DNA of 64,000 nt, taken from assembly GCA_964609385.1 (NCBI GenBank), contig CAZSSM010000006.1:76088-140087 (forward strand), written 5' to 3'. Under the pieces are notes generated by a model that was given only the letters and a program-made list of their open reading frames with translations, did no database searches and had not been told where the DNA came from. Below are positions 16,782 through 25,599 of this stretch, in pieces (position 1 is the first letter of the stretch; each line of letters begins with the position of its first letter). This stretch comes from CAZSSM01 sp964609385 (GTDB lineage: Bacteria > Planctomycetota > Planctomycetia > Isosphaerales > Isosphaeraceae). A program made the position numbers and the translations under genes.

Positions 16782-17798
16782 TCATGCTTTGCGTAACGTC
16801 TCGAAAGCGCGGGTCATTGCCTGGGCGGTGGCCTCGACGGCCTCGCGGTTATCGAGCGCGTTCAAGGCTTGGTTGAACGGCTCGGCGCGGACCGGTCCGG
16901 AGTAGCCGATCTCCGCCAAGGCCCCGAGGAACCCTTTGAGGTCGATGACGCCGGTGGCGGCCGGCAATTCGCGGCGGTTGTCGATCTGCTGGTCGCGCGG
17001 GATCCCGGCCGGGGCATCGTTCAGGTCGCAGGCCACAATCTCCGTATCGTTGAGCGACCGCAGGTCGTCGAGGGTCTCGTCGGCGGTGTACCAATGCCAG
17101 CTATCCAGGATGACCCCAACGTTGGGCCGGTCGATCTCCGCGATCAGATCTTGGGTCTCAGCCAGGGTGTGCAGGAACGGGTAGCGCTTGGCCGTCCAGA
17201 GCGTCTTGGGTCCGACGTATTCCAAGCCGAGGCGGAGCCCCGCATCGAGGCAAACCTGTGCAGCGGTGCGAAGCCGCTCGGCATGGACTCGAAAATTCTC
17301 GACATACGTCCGCTCGGCGTCCGCAGGCGAAATGTACGTCCCAATTCGCGTAATCCCAGCGTCCCGGAGTCGTTGGCAGGTCCTGGGGAACCCGCGCATC
17401 GATTCGTTGAACGTCTGATCGTCTTTGCGGAAGTCGACTGGCAGCGAGCCGGCCCCAAAGACCAGGCCCGCCTCGGTGACGCGATCGACGATCCGCGCGA
17501 TCTGATCGTCATCGGACCGGTCGAAAAAGGACGTGACCGGCGAAACGGCCTCGAATCCGAACTCGATGGCCAATTCGACGATCTCGGGAAACGCCGCCCG
17601 TACGCCGATCGAACCGGCCCGCAGCGAAATCGTCATCCGGTCCTGCTTTGCGGCGGTCTGGGTCGACGAAGCGGACGCTGCGCCGACGCTACCTCGGGCC
17701 AAGACGAACCCGGAGAGGCCGAGACCGGCCAATCGACCGAGGGCATCCCGTCGGTTCGGGAAACGATTGGGGTGATCCTGCCATACGGGGTCGGGCAT
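16782..17798 (-). CDS. Exported sugar phosphate isomerase/epimerase-like TIM-barrel protein
   Basis: 338 residues. An N-terminal TAT-like signal (NRRDALGRLAG at 15-25, then a hydrophobic stretch to about 42) indicates export. The rest is an AP-endonuclease-2/xylose-isomerase-type barrel. Metal-site residues are visible as Glu in GLEYVG, Asp and His in ILDSWHWY, and Glu in VRAEPF near the end. Family members isomerise or epimerise sugars and keto-sugars. The gene is followed upstream by a metallophosphoesterase gene at 40 bases distance on the same strand, so both may be co-transcribed. Planctomycetes have many exported paralogues, and the substrate is not predictable. Confidence 0.82.
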   Translation of the reverse strand: MPDPVWQDHPNRFPNRRDALGRLAGLGLSGFVLARGSVGAASASSTQTAAKQDRMTISLRAGSIGVRAAFPEIVELAIEFGFEAVSPVTSFFDRSDDDQIARIVDRVTEAGLVFGAGSLPVDFRKDDQTFNESMRGFPRTCQRLRDAGITRIGTYISPADAERTYVENFRVHAERLRTAAQVCLDAGLRLGLEYVGPKTLWTAKRYPFLHTLAETQDLIAEIDRPNVGVILDSWHWYTADETLDDLRSLNDTEIVACDLNDAPAGIPRDQQIDNRRELPAATGVIDLKGFLGALAEIGYSGPVRAEPFNQALNALDNREAVEATAQAMTRAFETLRKA

Positions 17799-17837
17799 CG
17801 CGGAGGTCCTTTGGTCGATCGGGGTAGGGTGAGGGGT

Positions 17838-18842
17838 TCAGAAACGAATGAGGCGATCGGAGATCACCGGCGTGACCGGGTTGTTGGATGGCTTGGAGGG
17901 CAAACCGAGTTCGTCGGGTCCCGGTGGGATGAAGGCGCTGGCGGTCCCTTCGATCTTGAGCGTGCCCGAGGCCGGTGTAATCGTCAGGAAGGCCCAGAGC
18001 GGCTCGTCGTAGGGGATCGTGTACCGGACCCACGGGTTTGCCTCGTCGACGGCCGGGTCGAATCGGAGCCGGATGTAGTCGCCTCCGACCCAGAAGTACG
18101 ACATACTATTGATCTGAACGTAAGCGATTTCGTTGATCGTTGTCGCATAGTCGATGTGATGATGTCCGCTGAGGCAGGCGATAACCTTCCGTCGACCTGC
18201 TTGTCGGTTCGCTTCTTCCAAAATCTCACGGACCGCCCGGGCATTATCGACCCCGCTCGGATTCTCCAGGCTCTGGTGCGAGAGGACGAGCGTCGGCTTG
18301 TCGGTGCCCCGGAGATCCTCGGCGAGCCAATCCCGCTGCGCTTCGCCGATGTGCCGCGGATATCCCCCTTGGTGGTCGTCCGGGCGTTCGTTGCCGTCGA
18401 GCACGACAATGTGACAGGGGCCATGGTCGAACGAATCGTAGCGGGACGACATCCCATAGTAGTCGAGCGTCTGCTCCCAGGTATATCCGCCATCGATGTC
18501 GTGATTGCCGAGGACATGATAGGTCGGCTTGGCGCAGCGATCGAAGATCTCGAAGAAGGCGCGGTTGGCCGGCTTGGGCTGACAGAAATCGCCCATCTGG
18601 ACGACGATGTCCACATCGCGGGCCTCGGCGGCGGCAACGAACCGCTCCAGTCGCTCGTCGGGATCATGAATGATATCTTTATGGACATCGGCACAGATGC
18701 CGATCGTCAGGGATTCGGCGCTCGGATCGTCGACAGCCGGGGTCCCCTCAGCCTGAGTCTGGAGACCGGAGGCCAAGCCGAGCCCTCCGATCCCGGCAGC
18801 AGTCATCTGACCGAGGAAATCGCGTCGCGAAGCATCCGTCAT
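17838..18842 (-). CDS. Exported calcineurin-like metallophosphoesterase
   Basis: 334 residues from the ATG at 18842 (GGGAGA about 8 bases before it). ASRRDFLGQ at 4-12 and the following hydrophobic run form a TAT signal. The metal-binding signature of calcineurin-like phosphoesterases is complete: Asp-x-His in CADVHKD, GDFCQP, GNHD in LGNHDIDG, a later LSHQS, and SGHHH. Family members cleave phosphomono- or diesters with a two-metal centre; here activity would be periplasmic. It probably shares a transcript with the following isomerase-like gene. Confidence 0.87.
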   Translation of the reverse strand: MTDASRRDFLGQMTAAGIGGLGLASGLQTQAEGTPAVDDPSAESLTIGICADVHKDIIHDPDERLERFVAAAEARDVDIVVQMGDFCQPKPANRAFFEIFDRCAKPTYHVLGNHDIDGGYTWEQTLDYYGMSSRYDSFDHGPCHIVVLDGNERPDDHQGGYPRHIGEAQRDWLAEDLRGTDKPTLVLSHQSLENPSGVDNARAVREILEEANRQAGRRKVIACLSGHHHIDYATTINEIAYVQINSMSYFWVGGDYIRLRFDPAVDEANPWVRYTIPYDEPLWAFLTITPASGTLKIEGTASAFIPPGPDELGLPSKPSNNPVTPVISDRLIRF

Positions 18843-19277
18843 GAGGGATCTCCCGAAGGCTTTGACGGTCAAATCATTGGGGAGAGGCAACGAGCCGCTG
18901 AGGCCCGCTCTCTCCTCGATTCTGGCGGTATGACCCAATCCGGAGCAAGGCCCTGGCCATGTTCGGAGCCATCTCCCGTTTGAGGTCACCATGCTGCAAC
19001 GGCAACGAGGTCCGGGTAGGATGGCATCGACGCCGCCATGCTGAAAGGGCGGGCGGCGCGTCCGACCCCAGTCTCGAGGTCGGATTGACGCTTCGACACC
19101 ATTGAGAAACTCCAGGCATCGTCAATCCTCAGGATGTTGGCCTCGGCGCGTCGGGCTCGCACGCGCAATCGGTCCCGACGGGTGCCGTTGGTCCATGCGC
19201 GAGCGCGCCCAAACACACGCGTTCACGAAACGGCATCTTCGGATCCACGACGCCATAATTTTTAAGGACTTCGAACA
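18843..19277. other. Divergent intergenic region
   Basis: 435 bases between the leftward phosphoesterase gene and the rightward acetylesterase gene. Small frames occur on both strands, but none has a ribosome-binding site plus protein-like composition. Promoters for both genes are expected here; an AT-rich patch TAATTTTTAA at 19256-19265 lies just upstream of the rightward gene. Confidence 0.4.
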
Positions 19278-20732
19278 ATGCGAAGAATTTGGTTTGCGTA
19301 TGCGATCGGTTGGTTGGCGATGGTCGCGATGGGCCCGGCCGGCGCCGAAGTCCGTTGGCACGGGTTGTTCACCGACGCGATGGTGCTCCAGCAAGGCGAC
19401 GACGTGCCCGTCTTCGGGTTCAGTGCTGGCGAGGCGTCGGTGACGGTCCGGCTGCTCGATCGTGACGGCGCGGTGATCTCGGAGGGCTCAGCCGATACTG
19501 AGGATGGGCGTTGGCTGGTGGAGCTGGATGGCCTGGAAGCCGGCGGTCCGTTCACGCTCGAGGCAGTTGCGGGCGACCAGACGATCGCGGTGGACAACGT
19601 GCTCGTCGGCGAGGTCTGGATCTGCAGCGGTCAATCCAACATGCAATGGCCCTTAACCCGGACCTTCGAGGCCGAGAAGGCGATCGCCGCGGCCGATTAT
19701 CCCCAGATCCGGCTCTTCACCGTCCCCAGACGCGGGGCCGACGAGCCGGAGACCGACGTTGAAGGGTCTTGGGCGATCTGCTCGCCGGAGACCGCCGCCG
19801 ACTTCTCAGCGGTCGGCTACTACTTCGGCCGCGACCTGCAACAAACCTTGGACGTCCCGGTCGGCCTGATCAGCTCGAACGTCGGCGGCACCCCAGCGGA
19901 GGCCTGGACCAGCCGCGAGACCCTGCTCGATACCGAAGGGCTCGACGTCCTGGTCACCCAGTATGGCGAACGGGGCCGCGATCTCCAGCACACCTCGGTT
20001 TTGTATAACGCGATGATTGCGCCATTGATCCCATTCAAGATCCAGGGAGCAATCTGGTATCAAGGGGAATCGAATGCCGGGCGCGCCCATCAATACCGGA
20101 CCCTGTTCCCAACGATGATCACCGACTGGCGGACCCGTTGGGGATATGACTTCCCGTTCTTGCTGGTCCAACTGGCGCCGTTCAAGGCGATCGTCGAAGG
20201 GCCGGTCGAGAGCGACTGGGCCGAACTCCGCGACGCCCAGCTCCAGTCGACCGAGCTGCTGGAGCGGACCGGGATGGCGGTGATCACCGACGTCGGCGAA
20301 GAGGACGACATCCATCCCCAGAAGAAGGAGCCCGTCGGCGCCCGCCTGGCCCTGCTGGCCCGCAAGATCGCCTACGGCCAAGCGATCCTCGCCGATGGAC
20401 CAACACTCCGGAACGTCAAACAGGAGGGTGACCGACTCGTCCTGACGTTCGACAACGTCGGTGACGGCCTCCAGACCAACGACGGCGCGTCGCTTGACGG
20501 AGCGCTGACCGGATTCACCCTGGCCGGGGCCGATGGGCAATACGCCAACGCCGAGGCCAAGATCGTCAGCAAGGACACCATCGAGGTCACCAGCCCTGAG
20601 GTTCCGGAACCGCAGACCGTCCGCTTCGGCTGGGCCGACTACCCGGTCGTCAACCTCGTCAACTCCGAAGGGCTTACCGCCACCCCGATCAAGACCGACG
20701 ATGAGCCCGCCACAACTGAAGGACGTCAGTGA
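19278..20732 (+). CDS. Sialate O-acetylesterase-like exported esterase
   Basis: 484 residues with an N-terminal signal peptide (about 1-23, ending AGA). An N-terminal beta-domain is followed by the SGNH-type esterase core: CSGQSNMQWP (116-125, nucleophile Ser120), a GGTPAEAW block near 208, WYQGES near 262, and DDIHPQKK near 347 carrying the catalytic Asp-x-x-His pair. A C-terminal beta domain closes the protein. Members remove O-acetyl groups from sialic acids or plant and algal polysaccharides. The ATG at 19278 has AGGA 10-12 bases before it. It fits the nearby sialidase-like and DUF1080 genes as part of glycan catabolism. Confidence 0.9.
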   Translation: MRRIWFAYAIGWLAMVAMGPAGAEVRWHGLFTDAMVLQQGDDVPVFGFSAGEASVTVRLLDRDGAVISEGSADTEDGRWLVELDGLEAGGPFTLEAVAGDQTIAVDNVLVGEVWICSGQSNMQWPLTRTFEAEKAIAAADYPQIRLFTVPRRGADEPETDVEGSWAICSPETAADFSAVGYYFGRDLQQTLDVPVGLISSNVGGTPAEAWTSRETLLDTEGLDVLVTQYGERGRDLQHTSVLYNAMIAPLIPFKIQGAIWYQGESNAGRAHQYRTLFPTMITDWRTRWGYDFPFLLVQLAPFKAIVEGPVESDWAELRDAQLQSTELLERTGMAVITDVGEEDDIHPQKKEPVGARLALLARKIAYGQAILADGPTLRNVKQEGDRLVLTFDNVGDGLQTNDGASLDGALTGFTLAGADGQYANAEAKIVSKDTIEVTSPEVPEPQTVRFGWADYPVVNLVNSEGLTATPIKTDDEPATTEGRQ

Positions 20733-20745
20733 ATCGAAATAACTT

Positions 20746-20766
20746 GATCGGCTCATGACGCCGATC
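20746..20766 (+). terminator. Hairpin after the acetylesterase gene
   Basis: GATCGGC and GCCGATC form a perfect 7-bp stem with a 7-base loop, 13 bases past the stop codon. Only a short TGTT follows, so the strength as an intrinsic terminator is doubtful. Confidence 0.4.
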
Positions 20767-21293
20767 TGTTGGCCGTCTCAAACACGCCGGCCCGAGGCGT
20801 CTCCGGCCCGACGAAACCGATGGAACCCGGGTCATTCCACGGTCGTTGGGTCGGTCAACAGCTCGAAGCCTGGACAAGAAGACTTTGGGTAAGACGCGGT
20901 CGCCCCGCGATCCCACCCCAACGGGCATCCGCTCGACTTTCCGTCCCCGACTTTCCGGCCGTTTTTACTCGTCGATGCCGGGTCGCAGCCGGCACAACCC
21001 GAACCGTTTCTCTTCCTCGGCGCATACGAAACCCTCCCGGCCGATCGCATCAGAATCGGCCGATGTCTCGATCCGTGTGATTCCATATTGCCAAAGAGCC
21101 CCCGCTCCTCGCGGTCGTGGACCCGATCTCGGGCCCGCTCCGACGCCCCCTTCCGGCCGATCTCCACGCGCGACGCGGGCATCGTATCGACGCATCGATA
21201 TGTCTGCTCGACCCCAACGGATGGCGGGTCGGACACGTCGAGCGGTCCGATGCGCGGTCGCTCGCCCGGCGGTGCTCCGGGACGTCGGGCCGA
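20767..21293. other. Intergenic region without a recognisable gene
   Basis: Several long frames exist on both strands, but they are Arg/Ser/Pro-rich and look like products of high GC content. None shows a domain, a good ribosome-binding site or a conserved motif. A decayed gene cannot be excluded. Confidence 0.4.
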
Positions 21294-22238
21294 TCATTCG
21301 CGCTGAGGCAATGAGCGTCCCGTCCACGCCAACGCCCCGAACCTCCGTTCCGGTCGGACTATGAAGACCGCTCGATACGAAGTCCCTCGCGATGCCCGTA
21401 CGACGGGGTACGGGCACCCCTCGGTTCCTCCCCGGAGCGCTCGGAGGCCAGCCCGCCAACGGGAGGCCAACGCCAAGGCGAGCCGGATCGGACCGACCAC
21501 GGCGAAAACGGCCGTCGCGATCAGGATCGTCGCGGCGACCATCGCGAGTGTGGCGATCAGCAACACCAGATTGATGATCAAGGCCACGAAGATCGCCCAG
21601 GTCGGCGCATCAGGACTCGAGCGCGATGGCTCGGTCCCATCGAGCTTCGAGGTCGCGGGCTCGCCCGGTTCCGGAGGCCCAACCTCGGTCACGACCGACG
21701 CGAGCGTCACGGCCGCGACGGGCTGCTCGACCCCAGTTCGTCGCGCCGGCGTGTCCTGATGCCGATCGGCGGTGGGTCCATAAACCCAAACGGGTCGCGC
21801 CCTGAGGCCGATCTCGATCGGAGCCTCGGCCACGACCGACCGGGCCAGGGGGGCAGGCGACCCCGAAGACCGGGACACCTGACTCACCGTAGGCCGCGAC
21901 GCCGGAGCATCCGACACGTACGGATCGGTTCGACTCGGTTCGCCGGGGCACCTCGATGATCCGGCCGGTCGCGATTGGTTCTCCTCCTGCCCACGCAGCC
22001 GGAGGGGGAACCCAGAGGCCCGGGCCGCATCGCAGGCCCGTCGAAAGGCGACATAGAGAACCGCATGAGGGTCCTCGGCCCGTCCAACCCGATGGGCCAC
22101 CTCACCGCGGGCCATCCATCGCTGGATGGTCGGCTCATCGACGCCGACGGCCATACAGGCCCGAGGGACGCCCCAGCCGGCACGAATGCCTCGGCAGATC
22201 GCGTCGATGACCTCGGCAGTGGGGACCGCGCCTTCCAT
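21294..22238 (-). CDS. Helix-turn-helix protein with C-terminal membrane segments
   Basis: 314 residues from the ATG at 22238, preceded by GGGGGGA at about 9 bases. Residues 8-70 form a helix-turn-helix region (RGIRAGWGVPRACMAVGV, then an IQRWMARG recognition-helix-like segment) similar to HTH modules of phage small terminases or transposases. A low-complexity Ser/Pro/Glu-rich linker follows. Residues of about 210-255 form two hydrophobic segments, and the remaining 55 residues are basic. This layout would place a DNA-binding-like domain at the inner face of the membrane. I know no named family with this combination. The frame is GC-rich, so parts of the C-terminus could be spurious. Confidence 0.5.
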   Translation of the reverse strand: MEGAVPTAEVIDAICRGIRAGWGVPRACMAVGVDEPTIQRWMARGEVAHRVGRAEDPHAVLYVAFRRACDAARASGFPLRLRGQEENQSRPAGSSRCPGEPSRTDPYVSDAPASRPTVSQVSRSSGSPAPLARSVVAEAPIEIGLRARPVWVYGPTADRHQDTPARRTGVEQPVAAVTLASVVTEVGPPEPGEPATSKLDGTEPSRSSPDAPTWAIFVALIINLVLLIATLAMVAATILIATAVFAVVGPIRLALALASRWRAGLRALRGGTEGCPYPVVRASRGTSYRAVFIVRPERRFGALAWTGRSLPQRE

Positions 22239-22749
22239 CCCGAACCATCCCCCCGAGACGCCCAATCCGACCGGCAGGCGTCCCGCCGCCCCGCGCGGGA
22301 ACCGGTCCGCCCCAAGTAAGATCAGGCGATCGGGTCGGGGCGTTCATGGGAATTTCTTCAGGGCCGCAACGATGCGGCGAGCCCACCCATTTCATCGGAA
22401 CGACCGACATGATCGGGCCTCGTCACCCGGTCGTCCGTACGGGATCAGTCCCGAGGGGTTATGTCCGAAATCGACCTTGGCCGCCCGACTCGGGAGGCTT
22501 GCCCTGAGCGTCTCCGGAACGTCTAGGGCCAACGGGAGATCCAGCCCCACCATCACGAGCGCTCGAGGAGCTGAATTGATCTGTTCATAGGAAGAATCGG
22601 TCCTCGAATCTCCTTCCGAGATCCACAAGCGACCTAACGCAGAAATGCATTGGTCCTCGACAGGAAAACGATCAGGTCAAGTGCGTTCCTCATCCGACAC
22701 GTCTTCCTGCTCGTCAGATCTCGTCGATGCTGGGAATTCGATCAACGAT
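22239..22749. other. Intergenic region without a recognisable gene
   Basis: 510 bases between two leftward genes. I see no coding frame with protein-like composition and no clear repeat. The AT content rises toward 22560-22740, next to the low-GC repeat-protein gene. Confidence 0.35.
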
Positions 22750-24459
22750 TCAATCCAGGACACGGGTTTTGACCAACGAGACGTTGAGGGATTCGAGCGC
22801 CTCGTGGTCGATCCGGTTGTTTCTCACATCGAGTCGTCGAAGTTGAGTCAGATAGGGAGAATGGGCCAACGCTTGAGCCCCTCGGCGGTCGATCTGACTC
22901 CCTCTGAGATCGAGTTGGATGAGGTTGGCCACCCAAGACGTAGCGGCCAACGACTCGATGTCATCGGACGTCAGTTGGTTGTTGCTCAGATCGAGGGCCT
23001 CCAGTCGCTCGAGGCCTATCCCGTGAGCCAATCGTTCGATCCCCGACGCTCCGAGTCGGTTCGATCTCAAGATCAGCGTGCGGAGTTCGGGGAAGTGGTC
23101 CGAGCCGAATAGGAGGGCAACCGACTCGGCACCTAACTCATGGCAAGCCAGATTGAGGGACTCAAGCTGCGAGAGATGTTCGGATTCGGAGATTGCGCGA
23201 ATCCCGGCGTTTCCTACAGTTGGTAGTAAGCGCTCGCGGCGGTATTCACCGCTGAGATCAAGCTCTTGGAGCCGTGATGCGTTCGAGGAACTTACGATCG
23301 CGGCAACCCCCTCATCGCCGATTCCCGTATCAGACAGACAGAGAGATTCGAGTTGAGTCAGTGTGGGCGAGTCGGCCAGCATGCAGGCCCCTTGGGGACT
23401 GATCAGATTCAACGAAAGATCAAGGGAGCGGAGTGTCCGAAGGTTATTCGATTGGGAGAGAAACCTCATCGCCTCGGCAGAACGCGTAGTCAATGACTTG
23501 AGGTTGGCCTCGTGCTCCGAAACAGAGTGATCTAAAAGCTCACGATCTGGATAAACGAAAGTCGCTCGCAGACCCAGGCTGGTCAGATTGATCAACGTGG
23601 TCGAACAACTCAGAGCCTCTATTCCCTCCAAGCTCGCTTTGCTAGAGCAGAGGTTGAGGTGTGTCAGATTTCTTAGGGTTTCCGATCGGGCGATCGCCTC
23701 GATACCCTCTCCCTCTATTTCGCAACATAAGGACTGAAGATTCTTGAGATACTTAGATTCCGCTAGCAAATAACCGCCTTGGTCTTCTATTGGATAGTAT
23801 CCAAACTCTAACACTCTGAGTTCGGACAAACCCGGTGACCTTGCAATCGATTCAATAAAGTCGTCAGAGTACAACGTGTCTAAAATGCCAACTTTGAGGA
23901 TCTGTAGATCTTGCATAAACTCCGAATGCGGCAAGGCCGGAAGAGTCTCCATATTGACGCCGTAACGCGAGGTGCTCAGGCTCAGCGAGCGGAGCCTAGC
24001 TAAGGCGGGGGAGCTTAGAAAGGCAGTCAGGTCGTCGGCAATGCAATCTCCGCTAAGGCAGAGTGCTTCAACATACTTGAGGTGGGGGGCTTCGACCAAC
24101 TCGATCAATCGAGGATTGCCGGCTCGGCCGTAGAGCGCTTCATCAGAACCAGCTTCGCATGGAGAAAGAGTTGGTAGAGAGACCGACGAACCAACATCAG
24201 GATCTTGTAACAGTTCGGCGATCGACTCGGGAGGGTCGATGAACTTCGCGGGTGTGAGTCTAAGTATCAGCGGAGAAACGTCCAGTTCGTTATACCTCCC
24301 GTGCCGGCGAACGCGGGCGGAATCAATTTGGCCCATCGCCATGGCCTTCAAAATACGGCTGGCAAAGATCTCGCCCTCTTCGAAGAGGCGATCCGAGGCG
24401 ACCAACGCCGACTCGACCGATGCCCGGTTCCTCTCCGGCTGGAACGTCTCAAGCACCAT
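22750..24459 (-). CDS. Leucine-rich-repeat protein (ribonuclease-inhibitor-like repeats)
   Basis: 569 residues if translation starts at the ATG at 24459; a TTG at 24474 is also in frame. No Shine-Dalgarno sequence precedes either, so the 5' end may be truncated or the start wrong. From about residue 120 to the end, repeats of 24-30 residues with L-x-x-L-x-L-(S/R)-x-N patterns are seen (for example LEALDLSNNQL and LRRLDVRNNRI near the end). This matches RNI-type LRR proteins, protein-interaction scaffolds that are frequent in planctomycetes. No signal peptide is visible. The gene body, mainly 23500-24100, is distinctly more AT-rich than its neighbours, which suggests a different origin. Confidence 0.75.
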   Translation of the reverse strand: MVLETFQPERNRASVESALVASDRLFEEGEIFASRILKAMAMGQIDSARVRRHGRYNELDVSPLILRLTPAKFIDPPESIAELLQDPDVGSSVSLPTLSPCEAGSDEALYGRAGNPRLIELVEAPHLKYVEALCLSGDCIADDLTAFLSSPALARLRSLSLSTSRYGVNMETLPALPHSEFMQDLQILKVGILDTLYSDDFIESIARSPGLSELRVLEFGYYPIEDQGGYLLAESKYLKNLQSLCCEIEGEGIEAIARSETLRNLTHLNLCSSKASLEGIEALSCSTTLINLTSLGLRATFVYPDRELLDHSVSEHEANLKSLTTRSAEAMRFLSQSNNLRTLRSLDLSLNLISPQGACMLADSPTLTQLESLCLSDTGIGDEGVAAIVSSSNASRLQELDLSGEYRRERLLPTVGNAGIRAISESEHLSQLESLNLACHELGAESVALLFGSDHFPELRTLILRSNRLGASGIERLAHGIGLERLEALDLSNNQLTSDDIESLAATSWVANLIQLDLRGSQIDRRGAQALAHSPYLTQLRRLDVRNNRIDHEALESLNVSLVKTRVLD

Positions 24460-24619
24460 GCCAACCAACGCCAACGGCTAGCTTCTGTCAAGATCATCAA
24501 AAAACTCAGATGTATCGGGGGAGATGAGGACGGAGCGGTCCCAACATCGGGAGCCGCTCAGAGGTCATCCGGAGGACGAGGCTTAGATCACGATCGGAAT
24601 GCCGACGAGTCCTCAACGA

Positions 24620-25492
24620 TCAGGCTTGAAGGAGGAGCGGGAAAAACGGCCCGTCGAGCGGTTGACCTTTGGGGACCGGGGGGACGCCCTCCAGGAGCGG
24701 TTCGTCCGAGTCGGAGCGGGTTCCGTCGCGGACCATGTTGATGACCACCGCGCGTCGGGGACGGTCGGTGTCGTTGGCGAAGGAGCCGTGGATCAGCAAG
24801 GGGTGATGGAAGGCGGCGTGGCCGGCCGGCAACTCGATCGGTGTCGGGTTCTGGAGCCGATCCCACTGATCGTCGTTGAGCACCTTGCGGATCGCGTCCA
24901 TATCGCCGGCCAGACCGGTGATCGGCAACAGATCCCAGTGATGACTGCCGGCTACGTACTGAAGGCAACCGTTGTCGACCCGACTGTCGTCGAGGGCGAT
25001 CCAAGCGGTCAGGTGCTGCATCGGGACCGTCCGGGTCCAGTAGGAGTAGTCTTGGTGCCAGGCGACGACACCGCCGTGATGGGCCGGTTTGCAGAAGAGC
25101 TGGTCGTGCCAGAAACGAACGTCGCCGCCGAGCAACTGGCTGGCCGGCACGGTCAATGCGCGGTTCCAGAGCAGGTCGTGGAAGCCCGGCTTGATCCGCC
25201 AAGCGCCCAGGGCGTGGAACAGGACGCGGGTCGGATCGGGCGACTCGTTGGTGTGGTACTCATGCCAGAGTTCACGGCCCGGATGATTGGGTTGGAACCA
25301 CTCTTCGAGTTCCTCACGGAGCGCCTCGACCTGACCCATCGTGAGGACCTGCGGCCCGGCGACGTATCCGTCGCGGCGAAACGCATCGATCTGCTCGGGG
25401 GTCAGGATCCAACGTTGCGGATCGTCGCTCTCCGAGATCGGCTCGAACAGGTCGCTGACTGGTTGATGAACTTGGGCGAGATCGCGGACCAT
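24620..25492 (-). CDS. Phytanoyl-CoA dioxygenase (PhyH) family protein
   Basis: 290 residues from the ATG at 25492 with GGGAGG 8-9 bases upstream. The Fe(II) facial triad of 2-oxoglutarate-dependent dioxygenases is visible: His146 and Asp148 in WHQDYSYW and His235 in LLIHGSFAN, with Arg246/Arg247 as probable 2-oxoglutarate binder. No signal peptide, so cytoplasmic. Family members hydroxylate lipids, mugineic-acid-like or small sugar-derived metabolites; planctomycetes have many. It is divergent from the sialidase-like gene, with about 100 bases between the two starts, suggesting shared regulation. Confidence 0.87.
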   Translation of the reverse strand: MVRDLAQVHQPVSDLFEPISESDDPQRWILTPEQIDAFRRDGYVAGPQVLTMGQVEALREELEEWFQPNHPGRELWHEYHTNESPDPTRVLFHALGAWRIKPGFHDLLWNRALTVPASQLLGGDVRFWHDQLFCKPAHHGGVVAWHQDYSYWTRTVPMQHLTAWIALDDSRVDNGCLQYVAGSHHWDLLPITGLAGDMDAIRKVLNDDQWDRLQNPTPIELPAGHAAFHHPLLIHGSFANDTDRPRRAVVINMVRDGTRSDSDEPLLEGVPPVPKGQPLDGPFFPLLLQA

Positions 25493-25599
25493 CGCGGAAG
25501 CCTCCCGTTCGCTTCGAGGAACATCAAACGCTATCCTGACCTCCATCAGCGCGGGCCACAAGGCGGAAGGTGACTCGGGATGCTGGGGAGTGGATGATC

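Noticed and set aside
16869..18983. 704-codon open frame on the plus strand
   Set aside because: It lies antisense across the isomerase and phosphoesterase genes, whose motifs are intact. In high-GC DNA such mirror frames are common, and its product has no domain-like pattern.
20767..21293. Several 60-170 codon frames
   Set aside because: Arg/Pro/Ser-rich composition, overlapping in all directions, no ribosome-binding sites or motifs.
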